In this document: piece by piece, positions 1-8,665 of the stretch
How the letters are laid out: each line of letters begins with the position of its first letter
Numbering within the stretch: the first letter of the stretch is position 1
DNA from: Bradyrhizobium zhengyangense
GTDB lineage: Bacteria; Pseudomonadota; Alphaproteobacteria; Rhizobiales; Xanthobacteraceae
Assembly (NCBI RefSeq): GCF_022012435.1
Contig: NZ_JAKLUA010000003.1
Span: 310,001-374,000, forward strand
DNA length: 64,000 nucleotides
Direction: 5' to 3'
Notes under the pieces: model-generated
The model's database searches: none
Told to the model about the DNA's origin: nothing
Seen by the model: only the letters and a program-made list of their open reading frames with translations
Translations under genes and position numbers: made by a program

Positions 1-79
1 TCAAAGTCGTCTCAGGCGAAAATCAACCGTCCGCGAAAGTCTTCGTTCGTCCGCTCCGGCATGGTGCGGAGACCAAACA

Positions 80-97
80 GTGCCGATGCCTCGGCAC
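80..97 (+). other. short hairpin in the leader of the first gene
   Basis: GTGCCGA (80-86) and TCGGCAC (91-97) form a perfect 7-bp stem with a 4-base loop. It lies 13 bases before the ATG at 111, just upstream of the ribosome site GGAG at 101-104. It could be a weak leader structure or chance. The first 79 bases hold no gene I can support. Confidence 0.3.
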
Positions 98-110
98 AAC
101 GGAGCTTTCT

Positions 111-899
111 ATGACCCAACTCGATCATCAGATTCATTCCATCGGCCCGGAGGTTGCGGGCTCACGTATTTTCAAGTTCATCGCCTTTCTTTACGGAATT
201 GCGGCGTATCTCGTTTTTTTCGTTACGATTGTCTACGCGATCGGCTTTGTAATGGGGCTCGTGGTACCGAAGACCATCGATACCGGAGCCGACACGCCGG
301 CCGCTGAGGCCGTGATCATCAATCTGCTGCTGATGGCGCTGTTCGCCGTTCAACATAGCGTGATGGCGCGCCAGCGCTTCAAGGCGTGGTGGACGCAATT
401 CGTCCCCAAGCCGGTCGAGCGCTCGACCTACGTGCTGTTCGCGAGCCTGTCATTGCTCCTCCTGTTCTGGCAGTGGCGGCCGTTGCCGTCGATCGTATGG
501 GACGTCGCCAGTGCCGATCTTGCCGTGACGCTGGTCACGCTGTCGTTCGCGGGCTGGATCCTTGTGTTCACCTCGACCTTCATCATCAATCATTTCGAAC
601 TGTTCGGATTGCATCAGGTGACGAACCATCTTGTCGGCAAGCAGGCCGAGCCGCCGCGGTTTAAGACGCCGCTGCTCTACAAATTCGTTCGTCATCCGAT
701 CTATCTCGGCTTCATCATCGCCTTCTGGGCGGCACCGACCATGACTGTTGGCCATCTGCTGTTTGCGGCCGTGACCACGGCCTACATCTTCGTCGGTATC
801 GCGCTGGAGGAGCACGATCTCGTCGACCTTTTCGGCGACGATTACCGGCAGTACAAACAACGGGTGTCGATGCTTATTCCCTGGCGCCGGTCAGTCTAG
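111..899 (+). CDS. mddA: MddA/NnrU-like membrane methyltransferase (isoprenylcysteine methyltransferase superfamily)
   Basis: Predicted integral membrane S-adenosylmethionine methyltransferase of 262 aa. Several hydrophobic segments are visible (about residues 20-50, 60-80, 105-125, 140-165 and 200-240). The C-terminal part carries the signature of the isoprenylcysteine carboxyl methyltransferase/NnrU superfamily, FVRHPIYLGF, followed by an acidic EEHDL stretch and a YRQYKQRV tail. The pattern, FWQWRP in the middle and the length fit MddA, the methanethiol S-methyltransferase that makes dimethyl sulfide and is known from Bradyrhizobium. The start has GGAG six bases upstream. It is followed in the same direction by the GFA gene, but a 130-bp gap with tandem repeats makes co-transcription uncertain. 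NnrU-like or another ICMT-type enzyme is the main alternative. Confidence 0.7.
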   Translation: MTQLDHQIHSIGPEVAGSRIFKFIAFLYGIAAYLVFFVTIVYAIGFVMGLVVPKTIDTGADTPAAEAVIINLLLMALFAVQHSVMARQRFKAWWTQFVPKPVERSTYVLFASLSLLLLFWQWRPLPSIVWDVASADLAVTLVTLSFAGWILVFTSTFIINHFELFGLHQVTNHLVGKQAEPPRFKTPLLYKFVRHPIYLGFIIAFWAAPTMTVGHLLFAAVTTAYIFVGIALEEHDLVDLFGDDYRQYKQRVSMLIPWRRSV

Positions 900-966
900 C
901 GGTCGCATGCTCCGCCACGCGTCCGCCGAACGGAGGATGCGTGGCGGGCCTTCATTTGTAACCCGA

Positions 967-1011
967 GAACTTCTATCCCAAGAATTTCTATCCCTAGAAT
1001 TTCTATTCCAA
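967..1011. repeat. three tandem 15-bp repeats, each with a GAANTTC palindrome
   Basis: Three head-to-tail 15-base copies lie at 967-981, 982-996 and 997-1011, of the form GAA(C/T)TTCTAT(C/T)CC(A/T)A. Each starts with the 7-bp palindrome GAANTTC, so the same half-sites recur at a 15-bp period (about 1.5 helical turns). The array sits 21 bases before the ATG of the GFA gene at 1033. The reading frame stays open through it, which falsely extends that gene, but the Shine-Dalgarno and family length place the true start after it. Confidence 0.75.
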
Positions 1012-1032
1012 GCCATCTCAGGAGAAACCAAG

Positions 1033-1455
1033 ATGAAACATGTCGGACACTGCTTCTGCGGCGCGGTCACCATCGAGGTGACGGGCGAGCCGGCCGCGAT
1101 GGGCTATTGCCATTGCCGCTCATGCCGCTCCTGGTCGGGCGGGCCGGTGAACGCCTTCAGCCTGTGGAAGCCGGAAGCCGTGCGCATTACCGAGGGCGCA
1201 CAGAATGTCGAGACCTTCGCCAAAACGCCGCTGAGCCAGCGCAAATATTGCCGGAAGTGCGGCGGTCATCTGATGACCAATCACCCGCCGCTCGATCTGA
1301 TCGACGTCTTCACGGCGACCATCCCGACGCTGACCTTCGCTCCGGGCGTCCACGTCAACTATTCCGAGACGGTGCTGCCGATGCGCGACGGCCTGCCCAA
1401 GCTGAAGGATTTTCCCGCCGAGTTCGGCGGCAGCGGCGAGATGATGCAGGAGTAG
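1033..1455 (+). CDS. GFA-family zinc-binding protein (glutathione-dependent formaldehyde-activating enzyme-like)
   Basis: 140-aa protein of the GFA/CENP-V fold. The zinc cysteines are visible as CFCG near residue 8, CHCRSC near residue 30 and CRKCG near residue 74, in the order and spacing of the family. The family is named after Gfa, which speeds condensation of formaldehyde with glutathione, but most members have no proven reaction, so substrate is not assigned. The start at 1033 has AGGAG ten bases upstream and gives MKHVGHCFCG, a usual family N-terminus; the open frame extends further upstream only through the tandem repeats. It ends just before a strong bidirectional terminator shared with the convergent regulator gene. 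Confidence 0.85.
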   Translation: MKHVGHCFCGAVTIEVTGEPAAMGYCHCRSCRSWSGGPVNAFSLWKPEAVRITEGAQNVETFAKTPLSQRKYCRKCGGHLMTNHPPLDLIDVFTATIPTLTFAPGVHVNYSETVLPMRDGLPKLKDFPAEFGGSGEMMQE

Positions 1456-1476
1456 GAGAGCTCCGCTTCACGCAAC

Positions 1477-1502
1477 ATCTCTCCCCGCAAGCGGGGAGAG
1501 AT
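1477..1502. terminator. bidirectional terminator hairpin, also a member of a recurring intergenic palindrome
   Basis: ATCTCTCCCCGC (1477-1488) pairs perfectly with GCGGGGAGAGAT (1491-1502) across a two-base loop, a 12-bp stem. It lies between the convergent ends of the GFA gene (1455) and the TPR regulator (1508). The CTCTCCCC/GGGGAGAG core recurs at 34441-34566 and 48273-48292. Confidence 0.75.
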
Positions 1503-1507
1503 CTTCA

Positions 1508-3067
1508 CTACCTCATCCCCGCGCGCCGGAATCCTTCCAGATAATGCGCGCGGTCCTCTTCGCGCAGCATCGGCAGCTCCCGCGTGAGCCAGGCGAGCGA
1601 AATGCCGGGCTGCGTGCGGCGCAAGCCTTCCAGCGCGGAGGCGGCCAGTAGCGGATCGCCGGACATGCCGGCGGCTGCCGTCAGCACGCGGTGCGCGCCG
1701 ACGAAATCGGCCCGCTGCCGCATTGATTCCCGCGCCATCTGCATGGCGTCCTCGTAGTTGCGGCCGATGAACTGCGCATAGCCCGCAACACCGCAATAGA
1801 TTGCCGCGAGCGGATCGCGCGGGCTGAGTTGCAGCGCGCGGCGCGCCGCGGCATCGCCGTCCTGCCATCGTCCAGCATAACACAGTGTAACGCCGTAGAA
1901 GGCGTGCGCCATCGCGAAATTCGGATTGAGCATCAGCGTCAGCTCGAACGCCGCCAGCGCGTCGTCGAAACGGCGGCGGAACAGATAGGTATAAGCGAGG
2001 CCGTGATGGGCCCAGGCATCGTCGCGATCAGCCTCCACTGCGGCAAGCGCTGCGGCTTCCGCGATGGGGACGGTCCCGGCCATATCGGCCCAGCCCATAT
2101 GCGCCCCAAAAATGTGGCTGGTCGCGAGCAGGCCCAGCGCCTTGCCGTAGGCGGGATCGATCGCGATCGCCTGCTCGAGCAGCTTTTGCGCCGATGCATT
2201 GTCCTCGCGCGTGATGCGCCAGTAATGCGACAGCGCGCGCATCACGAAGTCCCAGGCATCGAGACTGCCCGGCGGCTTTTGCTGCGCGCGAAAATTTTCC
2301 GCGGCGTAAAGCTGCGGCTCGATCGCGGCGACGATAGCGTCGGTGATCTCGTCCTGCACGGCAAAGATATCGGCGAGCTCGCGGTCGTAGCGCTCGGCCC
2401 AGAGATGACCGCCGGTCGAGACGTCGTTGAGCTGGGCGGAGATGCGGACGCGACCACCGCTTCGCCGCACGCTGCCCTCGAGCACGTAGCGCACGCCGAG
2501 CTCGCGCGCGATCTCGTTGAGATGCACGGCCCGTCCCTTGTAAACGAAGGATGAATTGCGCGCGACGACGAAGAACCAGCGCAGTTTCGACAGCGCGGTG
2601 ATAATGTCTTCGCTGATGCCGTCGGAGAAATAGTCCTGCTCGCGGTCACCGCTCATATTGGTGAAGGGCAGCACGGCAATGGCCGGACGGTCGGGTAGCG
2701 CGGGCATCGCGTGCGACGCCGTGACGCTGCCGCGCGGTTCCACCATTGCACTTCCGGACTTGGTCTCGACGTTGCCGACGAAGCGAAAGCCTTTTCGCGC
2801 AATGGTGCGGATCAGCGACTGGTTCGCGCCGCTGTCGCCGATCGCCTTGCGCGCGGCGTTGATCCGGCTGGTCAAGGTCGATTCGGAGACGCTGCGGCCG
2901 TGCCAGATCTTGTCGATCAACTCGTCCTTGCTGACGACCCGGTCGCGATTCTCCATGAGGTGGACCACGAGGTCGAAAACCTGCGGTTCCACGGAAACGG
3001 GAACCTGCTCGCGGCTCAGTTCGCGCAGGTCGGTGTCAAGAAGGTGGTCCCGGAACAGAAACTGCAC
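1508..3067 (-). CDS. winged-helix regulator with TolB-like domain and TPR repeats
   Basis: 519-aa protein with three parts. Residues 1-100 are an OmpR-type winged helix (DNA-binding motif around VSKDELIDKIWHGRSVSEST, then RKGFRFVG). Residues about 125-245 are the TolB/FlgO-like domain common in these regulators (IAVLPFTNMSGD, then GISEDIITALSKL and YVLEGSVRRSGGRVRI). Residues 260-519 are helical tetratricopeptide repeats. There is no receiver domain, so it is not a classical response regulator; such proteins are often annotated as adenylate-cyclase-like, but no cyclase domain is present here. The start is GTG at 3067 because no ATG precedes the winged helix. It is transcribed away from the lyase gene at 3375 across a 307-bp gap. 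Target genes are unknown. Confidence 0.8.
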   Translation of the reverse strand: MQFLFRDHLLDTDLRELSREQVPVSVEPQVFDLVVHLMENRDRVVSKDELIDKIWHGRSVSESTLTSRINAARKAIGDSGANQSLIRTIARKGFRFVGNVETKSGSAMVEPRGSVTASHAMPALPDRPAIAVLPFTNMSGDREQDYFSDGISEDIITALSKLRWFFVVARNSSFVYKGRAVHLNEIARELGVRYVLEGSVRRSGGRVRISAQLNDVSTGGHLWAERYDRELADIFAVQDEITDAIVAAIEPQLYAAENFRAQQKPPGSLDAWDFVMRALSHYWRITREDNASAQKLLEQAIAIDPAYGKALGLLATSHIFGAHMGWADMAGTVPIAEAAALAAVEADRDDAWAHHGLAYTYLFRRRFDDALAAFELTLMLNPNFAMAHAFYGVTLCYAGRWQDGDAAARRALQLSPRDPLAAIYCGVAGYAQFIGRNYEDAMQMARESMRQRADFVGAHRVLTAAAGMSGDPLLAASALEGLRRTQPGISLAWLTRELPMLREEDRAHYLEGFRRAGMR

Positions 3068-3374
3068 GTCGAAAACTCAGAGCTCACAGCGACTTCGGAC
3101 AACGATGAAATCAAAATGGATTTCGACTCGAAGTCTGTGAGTCCGCCGGGAGGTCAATACGGTTCACCGCGACACCGGATGGCTGCTATGCCATTTGCGC
3201 GGAGGAATACAACCTGAGTTAGAAATCGCCGAGGCGGCGGCGCACAATCTCGCGTCGTCGTCCTGGCTTTCGCCAACACGACATTGGTGTGTGTCGAGCC
3301 GTGAATGTCCATTGCCGAACACTGCCGCCTGCGTAAGCTGCCTCCCACACAACAACAGCCGCAAAGCAACGCCC
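3068..3374. other. 307-bp divergent intergenic region
   Basis: The region separates the divergent regulator and lyase genes and must hold both promoters. An open frame runs through part of it from 3195 but it has no Shine-Dalgarno and adds nothing like the lyase family N-terminus. I see no clear -35/-10 pair or strong operator palindrome. Confidence 0.5.
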
Positions 3375-4733
3375 ATGCCCCTTCCCGCCTCGACCACCGT
3401 CCTCGACTCCATGCTGTTCCGCGATGCCTTCGGCACGCCGGCGATGCGCGCCGTGTTTTCCGACGTTGCGCTGGTCGCGCGCTATGCGGAGGTCGAGGTG
3501 GCGCTGGCGAAGGCGGAGGGGCGATGCGGTGTGATCCCGCAGGATGCCGCCGACGAGATCGCGGCGCGGACCAACGTCGCCGCGCTCGACTTCGATCTGT
3601 TGCGTCAGGAGACCGACATCGTCGGCTATCCCATCCTGCCCCTGGTGCATCAGATGGTGAAGCAATGCGGCGAGGCCGGCCGTTACGTGCATTGGGGCGC
3701 CACCACGCAGGACATCATGGATACCGCCGTGGTGCTGCAGCTGCGCGCGGGCCTCGAGATCATCGAACGCGATATCGCTGAGCTGCGAAGGATCCTCGCG
3801 GACCTCTCGCAGCGTCATCGCGACACGCCGATGGCCGGCCGCACCCATCTCCAGCAGGCGCTGCCGGTGACCTTTGGCTACAAGACCGCGATCTGGCTTG
3901 CGATGTTCGACCGCCATGCCGAGCGTCTTGCGCAACTTAAGCCGCGCGTCCTGGTCGGCCAGTTCGCCGGCGCCGCCGGCACGCTGGCCTCGCTCGGCGA
4001 CAAGGGATTCGAGGTGCAGGAGGCGCTCTGCGCCGAGCTCAAGCTCGGTGTTCCCGCCTCGACATGGCATGTCGCGCGCGACGGGTTTGCGGAGGCCGTG
4101 AATTTCCTCGCGCTCGTCACCGGCTCGCTGGGCAAGATCGCGCTCGACATCATGATCATGGCCTCGACCGAGTTCGCCGAGGTCTACGAGCCCTTCGTCA
4201 AGGGGCGCGGCGCCTCCTCGACCATGCCGCAGAAGCGCAACCCGATCTCGTCGGAGCTGATGCTTGCCGCAAGCAAGGCGGTACGCCAGCAGGCGGGCCT
4301 GATGCTGGATGCCATGGTACAGGATTTCGAGCGCGCCACAGGTCCCTGGCACGCCGAATGGATCGCGATCCCCGAGAGCTTCGTACTGACCGCAGGCGCC
4401 CTCCACCAGGCGAAGTTCGCGCTCGCCGGCCTCATCGTGGACGAGGCCAGGATGAACGACAACCTCGCCCTTAGTCGCGGCCTGATTGTGGCCGAAGCGG
4501 TCATGATGGGGCTGGCGCCGCAGATCGGACGGCAGGAGGCGCATGACGTGGTCTACGATGCCTGCCGGCTGGCCAATGAGAAGGGCCTGACCCTTGCGGA
4601 TGCGCTTTCGTCCGATAGCCGCGTCTCTGTCAGAATCGATCGTGCCACAATCGAGGCCCTCACTTCACCGAAAAATTACCTCGGCCTTGCGCCTGAAATG
4701 GTCGATCGGGTGCTGAGATCGGCAACGCGTTGA
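3375..4733 (+). CDS. fumarase/aspartase-superfamily lyase (adenylosuccinate lyase / carboxymuconate cycloisomerase-like)
   Basis: 452-aa enzyme of the class II fumarase superfamily, which performs beta-elimination releasing fumarate or, in the PcaB branch, cycloisomerisation. The superfamily signature SSTMPQKRNP, with the catalytic serine loop, lies near residue 280, and an upstream HWGATTQDIMDT and GRTHLQQALP segment matches the first and second conserved regions. The C-terminal domain (IVAEAVMMGLAPQIGR onwards) resembles adenylosuccinate lyase-type and 3-carboxy-cis,cis-muconate cycloisomerase proteins. The genuine purine gene and a pca operon are not nearby, so a catabolic paralogue is more likely than PurB. 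The ATG at 3375 gives a normal length; the frame is open 60 codons further upstream without family sequence. Confidence 0.8.
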   Translation: MPLPASTTVLDSMLFRDAFGTPAMRAVFSDVALVARYAEVEVALAKAEGRCGVIPQDAADEIAARTNVAALDFDLLRQETDIVGYPILPLVHQMVKQCGEAGRYVHWGATTQDIMDTAVVLQLRAGLEIIERDIAELRRILADLSQRHRDTPMAGRTHLQQALPVTFGYKTAIWLAMFDRHAERLAQLKPRVLVGQFAGAAGTLASLGDKGFEVQEALCAELKLGVPASTWHVARDGFAEAVNFLALVTGSLGKIALDIMIMASTEFAEVYEPFVKGRGASSTMPQKRNPISSELMLAASKAVRQQAGLMLDAMVQDFERATGPWHAEWIAIPESFVLTAGALHQAKFALAGLIVDEARMNDNLALSRGLIVAEAVMMGLAPQIGRQEAHDVVYDACRLANEKGLTLADALSSDSRVSVRIDRATIEALTSPKNYLGLAPEMVDRVLRSATR

Positions 4734-4847
4734 AAACCAAGATGCGTGAAACCGCGTATCTTTAAGGTCTCGCAAGGCGCTCGCACACTTGTGTCTCGTG
4801 ATGCTAGACTTAGATTGAACGAGAGAGATTCCGACAGAGGGCCCGGC

Positions 4848-6104
4848 ATGACCGATCAACGCAATTCCGCGACTTCCATCGATCCCGTGAAACTCGACCG
4901 GCTGGCCGAGGTGGCGGTGAAGGTGGGACTGGGCTTGCGGCCGGGACAGGATCTTCTTCTGACGGCGCCCGCGATCGCGCTGCCGCTGGTGCGACGAATC
5001 GCCGTCCACGCCTACAAGGCCGGCGCCGGTATCGTGACGCCGATCCTCTCCGACGAAGAGATGACGCTGGCGCGTTACCGCTACGGCCAGGACAACAGCT
5101 TTGATCGCGCCGCCAACTGGCTCTACGAGGGCATGGCCAAGGCGTTCTCGGACAACACCGCGCGGCTCGCCATTGTCGGCGACAATCCGATGCTGTTGTC
5201 GGGCGAAGACGCTTCCAAGGTCGCGCGCGCGAGCAAGGCCAATTCCATCGCCTATCAGCCGGCGCTGGAGAAGATTGTCAATTTCGACACCAACTGGAAC
5301 ATCATTGCCTATCCGAGCGCGGCGTGGGCCAAGCTGGTGTTTCCGGACGATCCGGAAGAGGTTGCGATCGGCAAGCTTGCGGACGCGATCTTCGCCGCGT
5401 CCCGTGTCGATCGCGAGGATGCGCCGGCCAACTGGGCAAGCCACAATGCGGTGCTGCGCGAGCGCACCAACTGGCTCAACGGCCAGCGCTTCCGCGCGCT
5501 GCAATATTCGGGTCCCGGCACCGACCTCACCATCGGGCTGGCCGACGGCCATGAATGGGAAGGCGGAGCTTCGCTCTCCAAGAACGGTATCAGCTGCAAC
5601 GCCAACATTCCGACAGAAGAGGTCTTCACCACGCCGCATTGTCGGCGGGTCTATGGCCATGTCGTGAGCTCGAAGCCGCTGTCCTACCAGGGCACGCTGA
5701 TCGACAACATCGCGGTGCGCTTCGAGGACGGCAAGATCGTCGATGCCAAGGCTTCGCGCGGCGCGGAGGTGCTGAACAAGGTACTCGACACCGACGAAGG
5801 CGCACGTCGGCTCGGCGAAGTGGCGCTGGTGCCGCATTCCTCGCCGATCTCGCAGAGCGGCCTGTTGTTCTACAACACGTTGTTCGACGAGAACGCGGCA
5901 TCCCACATCGCGCTCGGCCAGTGTTATTCGAAGTGCTTCGTCAACGGTGCTCAATTGACGCCGCAGCAGATCGCCGCGCAAGGCGGCAATCAGAGCCTGA
6001 TCCATATCGACTGGATGATCGGCTCGGCCGAGACCGACATCGACGGCATCCTGGCCGACGGCAGCAAGGTCCCGGTGTTCCGCAAGGGCGAGTGGGCGAA
6101 GTAA
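4848..6104 (+). CDS. M29-family aminopeptidase
   Basis: 418-aa cytosolic metallo-aminopeptidase of the M29 (aminopeptidase T/AmpS) family, which removes N-terminal residues using two metal ions. Visible family blocks are NIPTEEVFTTPH with the first metal glutamate, GEVALVPHSSPIS, then ASHIALGQCYSKCF and HIDWMIGS near the C-terminus with the metal-binding histidines and acid. Length is normal for M29. The frame is open from 4746, but the ATG at 4848 gives the usual start MTDQRNS and is preferred. It follows the lyase gene by 114 bp; co-transcription is possible but not shown. It is followed by a small hairpin-rich region and a convergent gene. Confidence 0.88.
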   Translation: MTDQRNSATSIDPVKLDRLAEVAVKVGLGLRPGQDLLLTAPAIALPLVRRIAVHAYKAGAGIVTPILSDEEMTLARYRYGQDNSFDRAANWLYEGMAKAFSDNTARLAIVGDNPMLLSGEDASKVARASKANSIAYQPALEKIVNFDTNWNIIAYPSAAWAKLVFPDDPEEVAIGKLADAIFAASRVDREDAPANWASHNAVLRERTNWLNGQRFRALQYSGPGTDLTIGLADGHEWEGGASLSKNGISCNANIPTEEVFTTPHCRRVYGHVVSSKPLSYQGTLIDNIAVRFEDGKIVDAKASRGAEVLNKVLDTDEGARRLGEVALVPHSSPISQSGLLFYNTLFDENAASHIALGQCYSKCFVNGAQLTPQQIAAQGGNQSLIHIDWMIGSAETDIDGILADGSKVPVFRKGEWAK

Positions 6105-6180
6105 GCCAGGTCCGTGCCCCCGGAGTTCTTCACCTCTCCCCGGTTGGGAGAAGTGAACAACTAGCCAGTGTCGTAGCCTC

Positions 6181-6735
6181 TTAAGCCGCCGCGTTGCGCA
6201 GCATCGGGTTGTTGTCGATGCTGAAGCGGTTGAACAGTGTCGTAAACGGGCTGCCGTCCGTGGCCCGCACGATGGCGTCGGACGCCGCGACCGCGTCGTA
6301 GAGCGCGCCGACCGGATCGTCCGCCTCCGGCAGGTCGAGGCGCGATCGGATTTCCTCTCTCGCCTCGTTGATGTCGTCCTCGTCGTCGAGTGTCGCCTCA
6401 AGTGCATCCGCCGCGCGCCGCATCTCCCGGAGATCGCCACCGGCAGAGAATTTGAGGATGTCGAGCCAATAGGGGCGCGCAATGACGAGCTGGATGAACG
6501 CCTCGAAGTTTTCGGCGATGACGCCCGCGCGTCCCTCCGATGAGACGTAGAGCACTTGTTGCGACGGCAGCAGCACCAAGGCGCCGCCTGAGGCGTCAAT
6601 TCCGATCTGTCGGGGACTGTCGATGCCGTCGATGGTGAACCAGGGCTCTTCGTCCGGCGCGAACGAGACATCGAGGCTGCCGAGCCAGGCGACGACCTCG
6701 CCTTGGGCTGTCAACACCTCCGGGGTCAAGGACAT
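6181..6735 (-). CDS. hypothetical protein, possibly SUKH/SMI1-like
   Basis: 184-aa acidic protein with no signal peptide or membrane segment. A stretch from about residue 45 to 85 (aliphatic strand, then EGRAGVIAENFEAFIQLV and PYWLDILKFSAGG) resembles the end of SUKH/SMI1-KNR4-type domains, where a predicted bound partner surface precedes a helix-rich tail, but I cannot confirm this by eye. The C-terminal half is rich in Asp and Glu. Two ATGs occur in tandem at 6738 and 6735; AAGGAG lies six bases before the second, which is chosen. It is convergent with the aminopeptidase and divergent from the cupin gene. If it is SUKH it could be an orphan immunity-type protein, but no toxin gene is adjacent. 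Confidence 0.55.
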   Translation of the reverse strand: MSLTPEVLTAQGEVVAWLGSLDVSFAPDEEPWFTIDGIDSPRQIGIDASGGALVLLPSQQVLYVSSEGRAGVIAENFEAFIQLVIARPYWLDILKFSAGGDLREMRRAADALEATLDDEDDINEAREEIRSRLDLPEADDPVGALYDAVAASDAIVRATDGSPFTTLFNRFSIDNNPMLRNAAA

Positions 6736-6966
6736 CATGGACTCCTTTTCGATCTTTCCGCGCACTTTGTCGCACCCCGGAAAAGACGGGTTCATGTGCA
6801 CGAATTTGCAGGGGAATCGCGACGTTAACAGGTTCGCATCTGCAACTTGCGGTGGATTGTCGGTCCCTGCGTAAGGAAGAATTAAAAGCCGGCTATTAGC
6901 GTTCCAACATCGAAACAGTCCGGGATTAAGCCCCGGTTAATCATATTGTACCTCCTGGGGAAGCAG

Positions 6967-7422
6967 ATGTCGCGGGCATTGATTGAAATTGGTAGTTGCA
7001 ACGTGGATCTGGAGCTGCGGCCGATCGAGCCAGCCTGGATCATCGAAGGCAACCCGGTGTCGCGCTCGCACATCCTCTCGACCAGCTCGGACGGCACCTC
7101 CTCGACCATCATCTGGTCCTGCACCGAAGGCCGCTTCAACTGGTACTATGATTTCGACGAGACGATCATGATCCTGGAAGGATCGATCGTGCTCGAAAGC
7201 GACGGCATGCCGCCGAAGCGCTACGGCGTCGGCGATGTGATCTTCTTCCGCGACGGTGCGCATGCCAAATGGCATGTCGAAGGCCATGTCAAGAAGATCG
7301 CCTTCTGCCGCAAGACCAACCCGGCCGTGATCGGCTTCATGATCCGCGTCGTCAACAAGCTCAAGCGCATGTTCCTGTCCCCCGGCGAACGTCGTCCAGC
7401 GACGCTTATGGGTGCCGGCTAA
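6967..7422 (+). CDS. cupin-domain protein (DUF861/EutQ-like)
   Basis: 151-aa single-domain cupin. The beta-barrel core runs from about residue 35 to 110, with W-Y-Y-D-F-D-E-T in the first cupin motif and GVGDVIFFRDGAHAKWHVEG in the second, where the histidine usually binds metal. The first motif carries Y/D/E rather than the HxH pair typical of metal cupins, so metal binding is not certain. The ATG at 6967 is preceded by a GGGGAAG box six bases away; a TTG 21 bases upstream is open but less likely. It is convergent with the amidohydrolase and shares a strong terminator. Function is not assigned. Confidence 0.7.
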   Translation: MSRALIEIGSCNVDLELRPIEPAWIIEGNPVSRSHILSTSSDGTSSTIIWSCTEGRFNWYYDFDETIMILEGSIVLESDGMPPKRYGVGDVIFFRDGAHAKWHVEGHVKKIAFCRKTNPAVIGFMIRVVNKLKRMFLSPGERRPATLMGAG

Positions 7423-7462
7423 TCCTCATCAAATTCAAGGACGCTTCCCAGCGGCCACGACG

Positions 7463-7498
7463 AAAGAGGGGCGGGGATCAACATCCCGGCCCCTCTTT
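7463..7498. terminator. bidirectional rho-independent terminator
   Basis: AAAGAGGGG (7463-7471) pairs with CCCCTCTTT (7490-7498); the inner bases GGGAT/ATCCC extend the stem. It lies between the convergent cupin (ends 7422) and amidohydrolase (ends 7502) genes, and a T-run is present on each strand. Confidence 0.85.
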
Positions 7499-7501
7499 GC
7501 A

Positions 7502-8560
7502 TCATGACGGCAGTTCGAGCCGGTAAAAGTCCTTCGCAGTCTGGGAGAACAGTGCGGTCTTCTCCGCATCGCTTAAGGGAGCCGCGATGCGCTTGAAGGC
7601 GTTGAAAATCACCTGATAGCTGCACTGGCCTTTATCGGGCGGGAAATTGCTTTCGAACATCGCACGCTTCGGCCCGAACGCCTCGATGCAGGTCTCGACA
7701 TAAGGCTTCCACGCCGCGGCAAGCTCCTCCGATGACGGCGGTCGCTCGCGCAGATGGAAGTCGTAGCCGAGCAGGCACATCGCGAGCCCGCCAAGCTTCA
7801 CCACCACGTTCTCGCAACGGGAGATCTCCTGGATCGAGGCGCGCCACTCCGGAAACACCGCTTCGCGCCGTCCGGCAAAGCGGCCGACCCCGGCGGGCCC
7901 GCCGCAATGGTCGAGCACGATCCTGGTGTCGGGGAAGGCGCGCGCGAGTTCAGTGAGCTCGCCGATCTGCGGATGAAACAGCCAGGCGTCGAAGCTGAGG
8001 TCCAGCGGTGCAAGACAGGCAAAGCCCTTGCGGAAGGTCGGATCCTGCAACAATCCCTTCGGCCGGTTCGCATACATGCCGGCGACGACGGGGTCCTGGT
8101 CCCAGGCGGACGAATGCCTGATGCCGCGGAAGCGGCCATTGCCGGCGGCGATCTCCGCCTCGAGCACGGGCCTCGCCGCATCGCCGAGCAGCAGGTTCAC
8201 ATGGCTGACGATGCCGGCACAGATCGCCGCCCTGCCGTAACCGCCGCTCGCACTCATCGCCGCGACGCCATTGGCGAACTCGACCTCGCCGACGGGCCGG
8301 AACGCCTCGGGTCCGTGTGCGCGGTACATCGAGCGGCAATCGACATAGACGGTCGCGATGACGTTGTGGCCGGAGGCGATGTCGGCGGCCATCTCCTCGA
8401 TAAGATAGCGATGGCCGCGATTCCACAGATGATGATGCGGATCGACGATCGGCCTGGAGGGATCGATGATCTCTTCCTGATGTTGCGCGAGCCAGTCCTC
8501 GCGCGGTTCAACGAAGAGCCCGCTGGTGTTGGCGGGCAGACCGCTTGCAGCCATCGACAT
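7502..8560 (-). CDS. amidohydrolase-2 family metal-dependent hydrolase
   Basis: 352-aa TIM-barrel hydrolase of the COG3618/amidohydrolase-2 group. The metal-binding HxH motif is visible as DPHHHLWNRGH near residue 41, later IVLDHCGGPAG carries the conserved Asp-His strand, and the C-terminal block FGPKRAMFESNFPPDK is the usual last catalytic segment. Members hydrolyse lactones and aromatic or sugar acids; substrate here is unknown. Two candidate starts, 8560 (close to AGGGAG) and 8554, differ by two codons. It is transcribed in the same direction as the genes at 8666-12448, but the 105-bp gap gives no strong evidence of an operon. Confidence 0.83.
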   Translation of the reverse strand: MSMAASGLPANTSGLFVEPREDWLAQHQEEIIDPSRPIVDPHHHLWNRGHRYLIEEMAADIASGHNVIATVYVDCRSMYRAHGPEAFRPVGEVEFANGVAAMSASGGYGRAAICAGIVSHVNLLLGDAARPVLEAEIAAGNGRFRGIRHSSAWDQDPVVAGMYANRPKGLLQDPTFRKGFACLAPLDLSFDAWLFHPQIGELTELARAFPDTRIVLDHCGGPAGVGRFAGRREAVFPEWRASIQEISRCENVVVKLGGLAMCLLGYDFHLRERPPSSEELAAAWKPYVETCIEAFGPKRAMFESNFPPDKGQCSYQVIFNAFKRIAAPLSDAEKTALFSQTAKDFYRLELPS

Positions 8561-8665
8561 TCGCTCCCTCATGTTTTTATGGCGGGAGCCTAGCACCTCA
8601 TTTGGCTGCGCGGCAGCGCGCCTTGTGCAACCGCGCCCTCCGTCGCGAGCACAACGGCGTTGGCG

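Noticed and set aside
907..1032. Upstream extension of the GFA protein through the tandem repeats
   Set aside because: It would add 42 residues unlike the family; a Shine-Dalgarno is found before 1033.
3219..4544. 441-codon minus-strand frame over the lyase gene
   Set aside because: The plus strand shows the full lyase signature; the minus frame has none.
4665..6671. 668-codon minus-strand frame over the aminopeptidase
   Set aside because: It covers both the real aminopeptidase and part of the next gene in another frame; no motif supports it.
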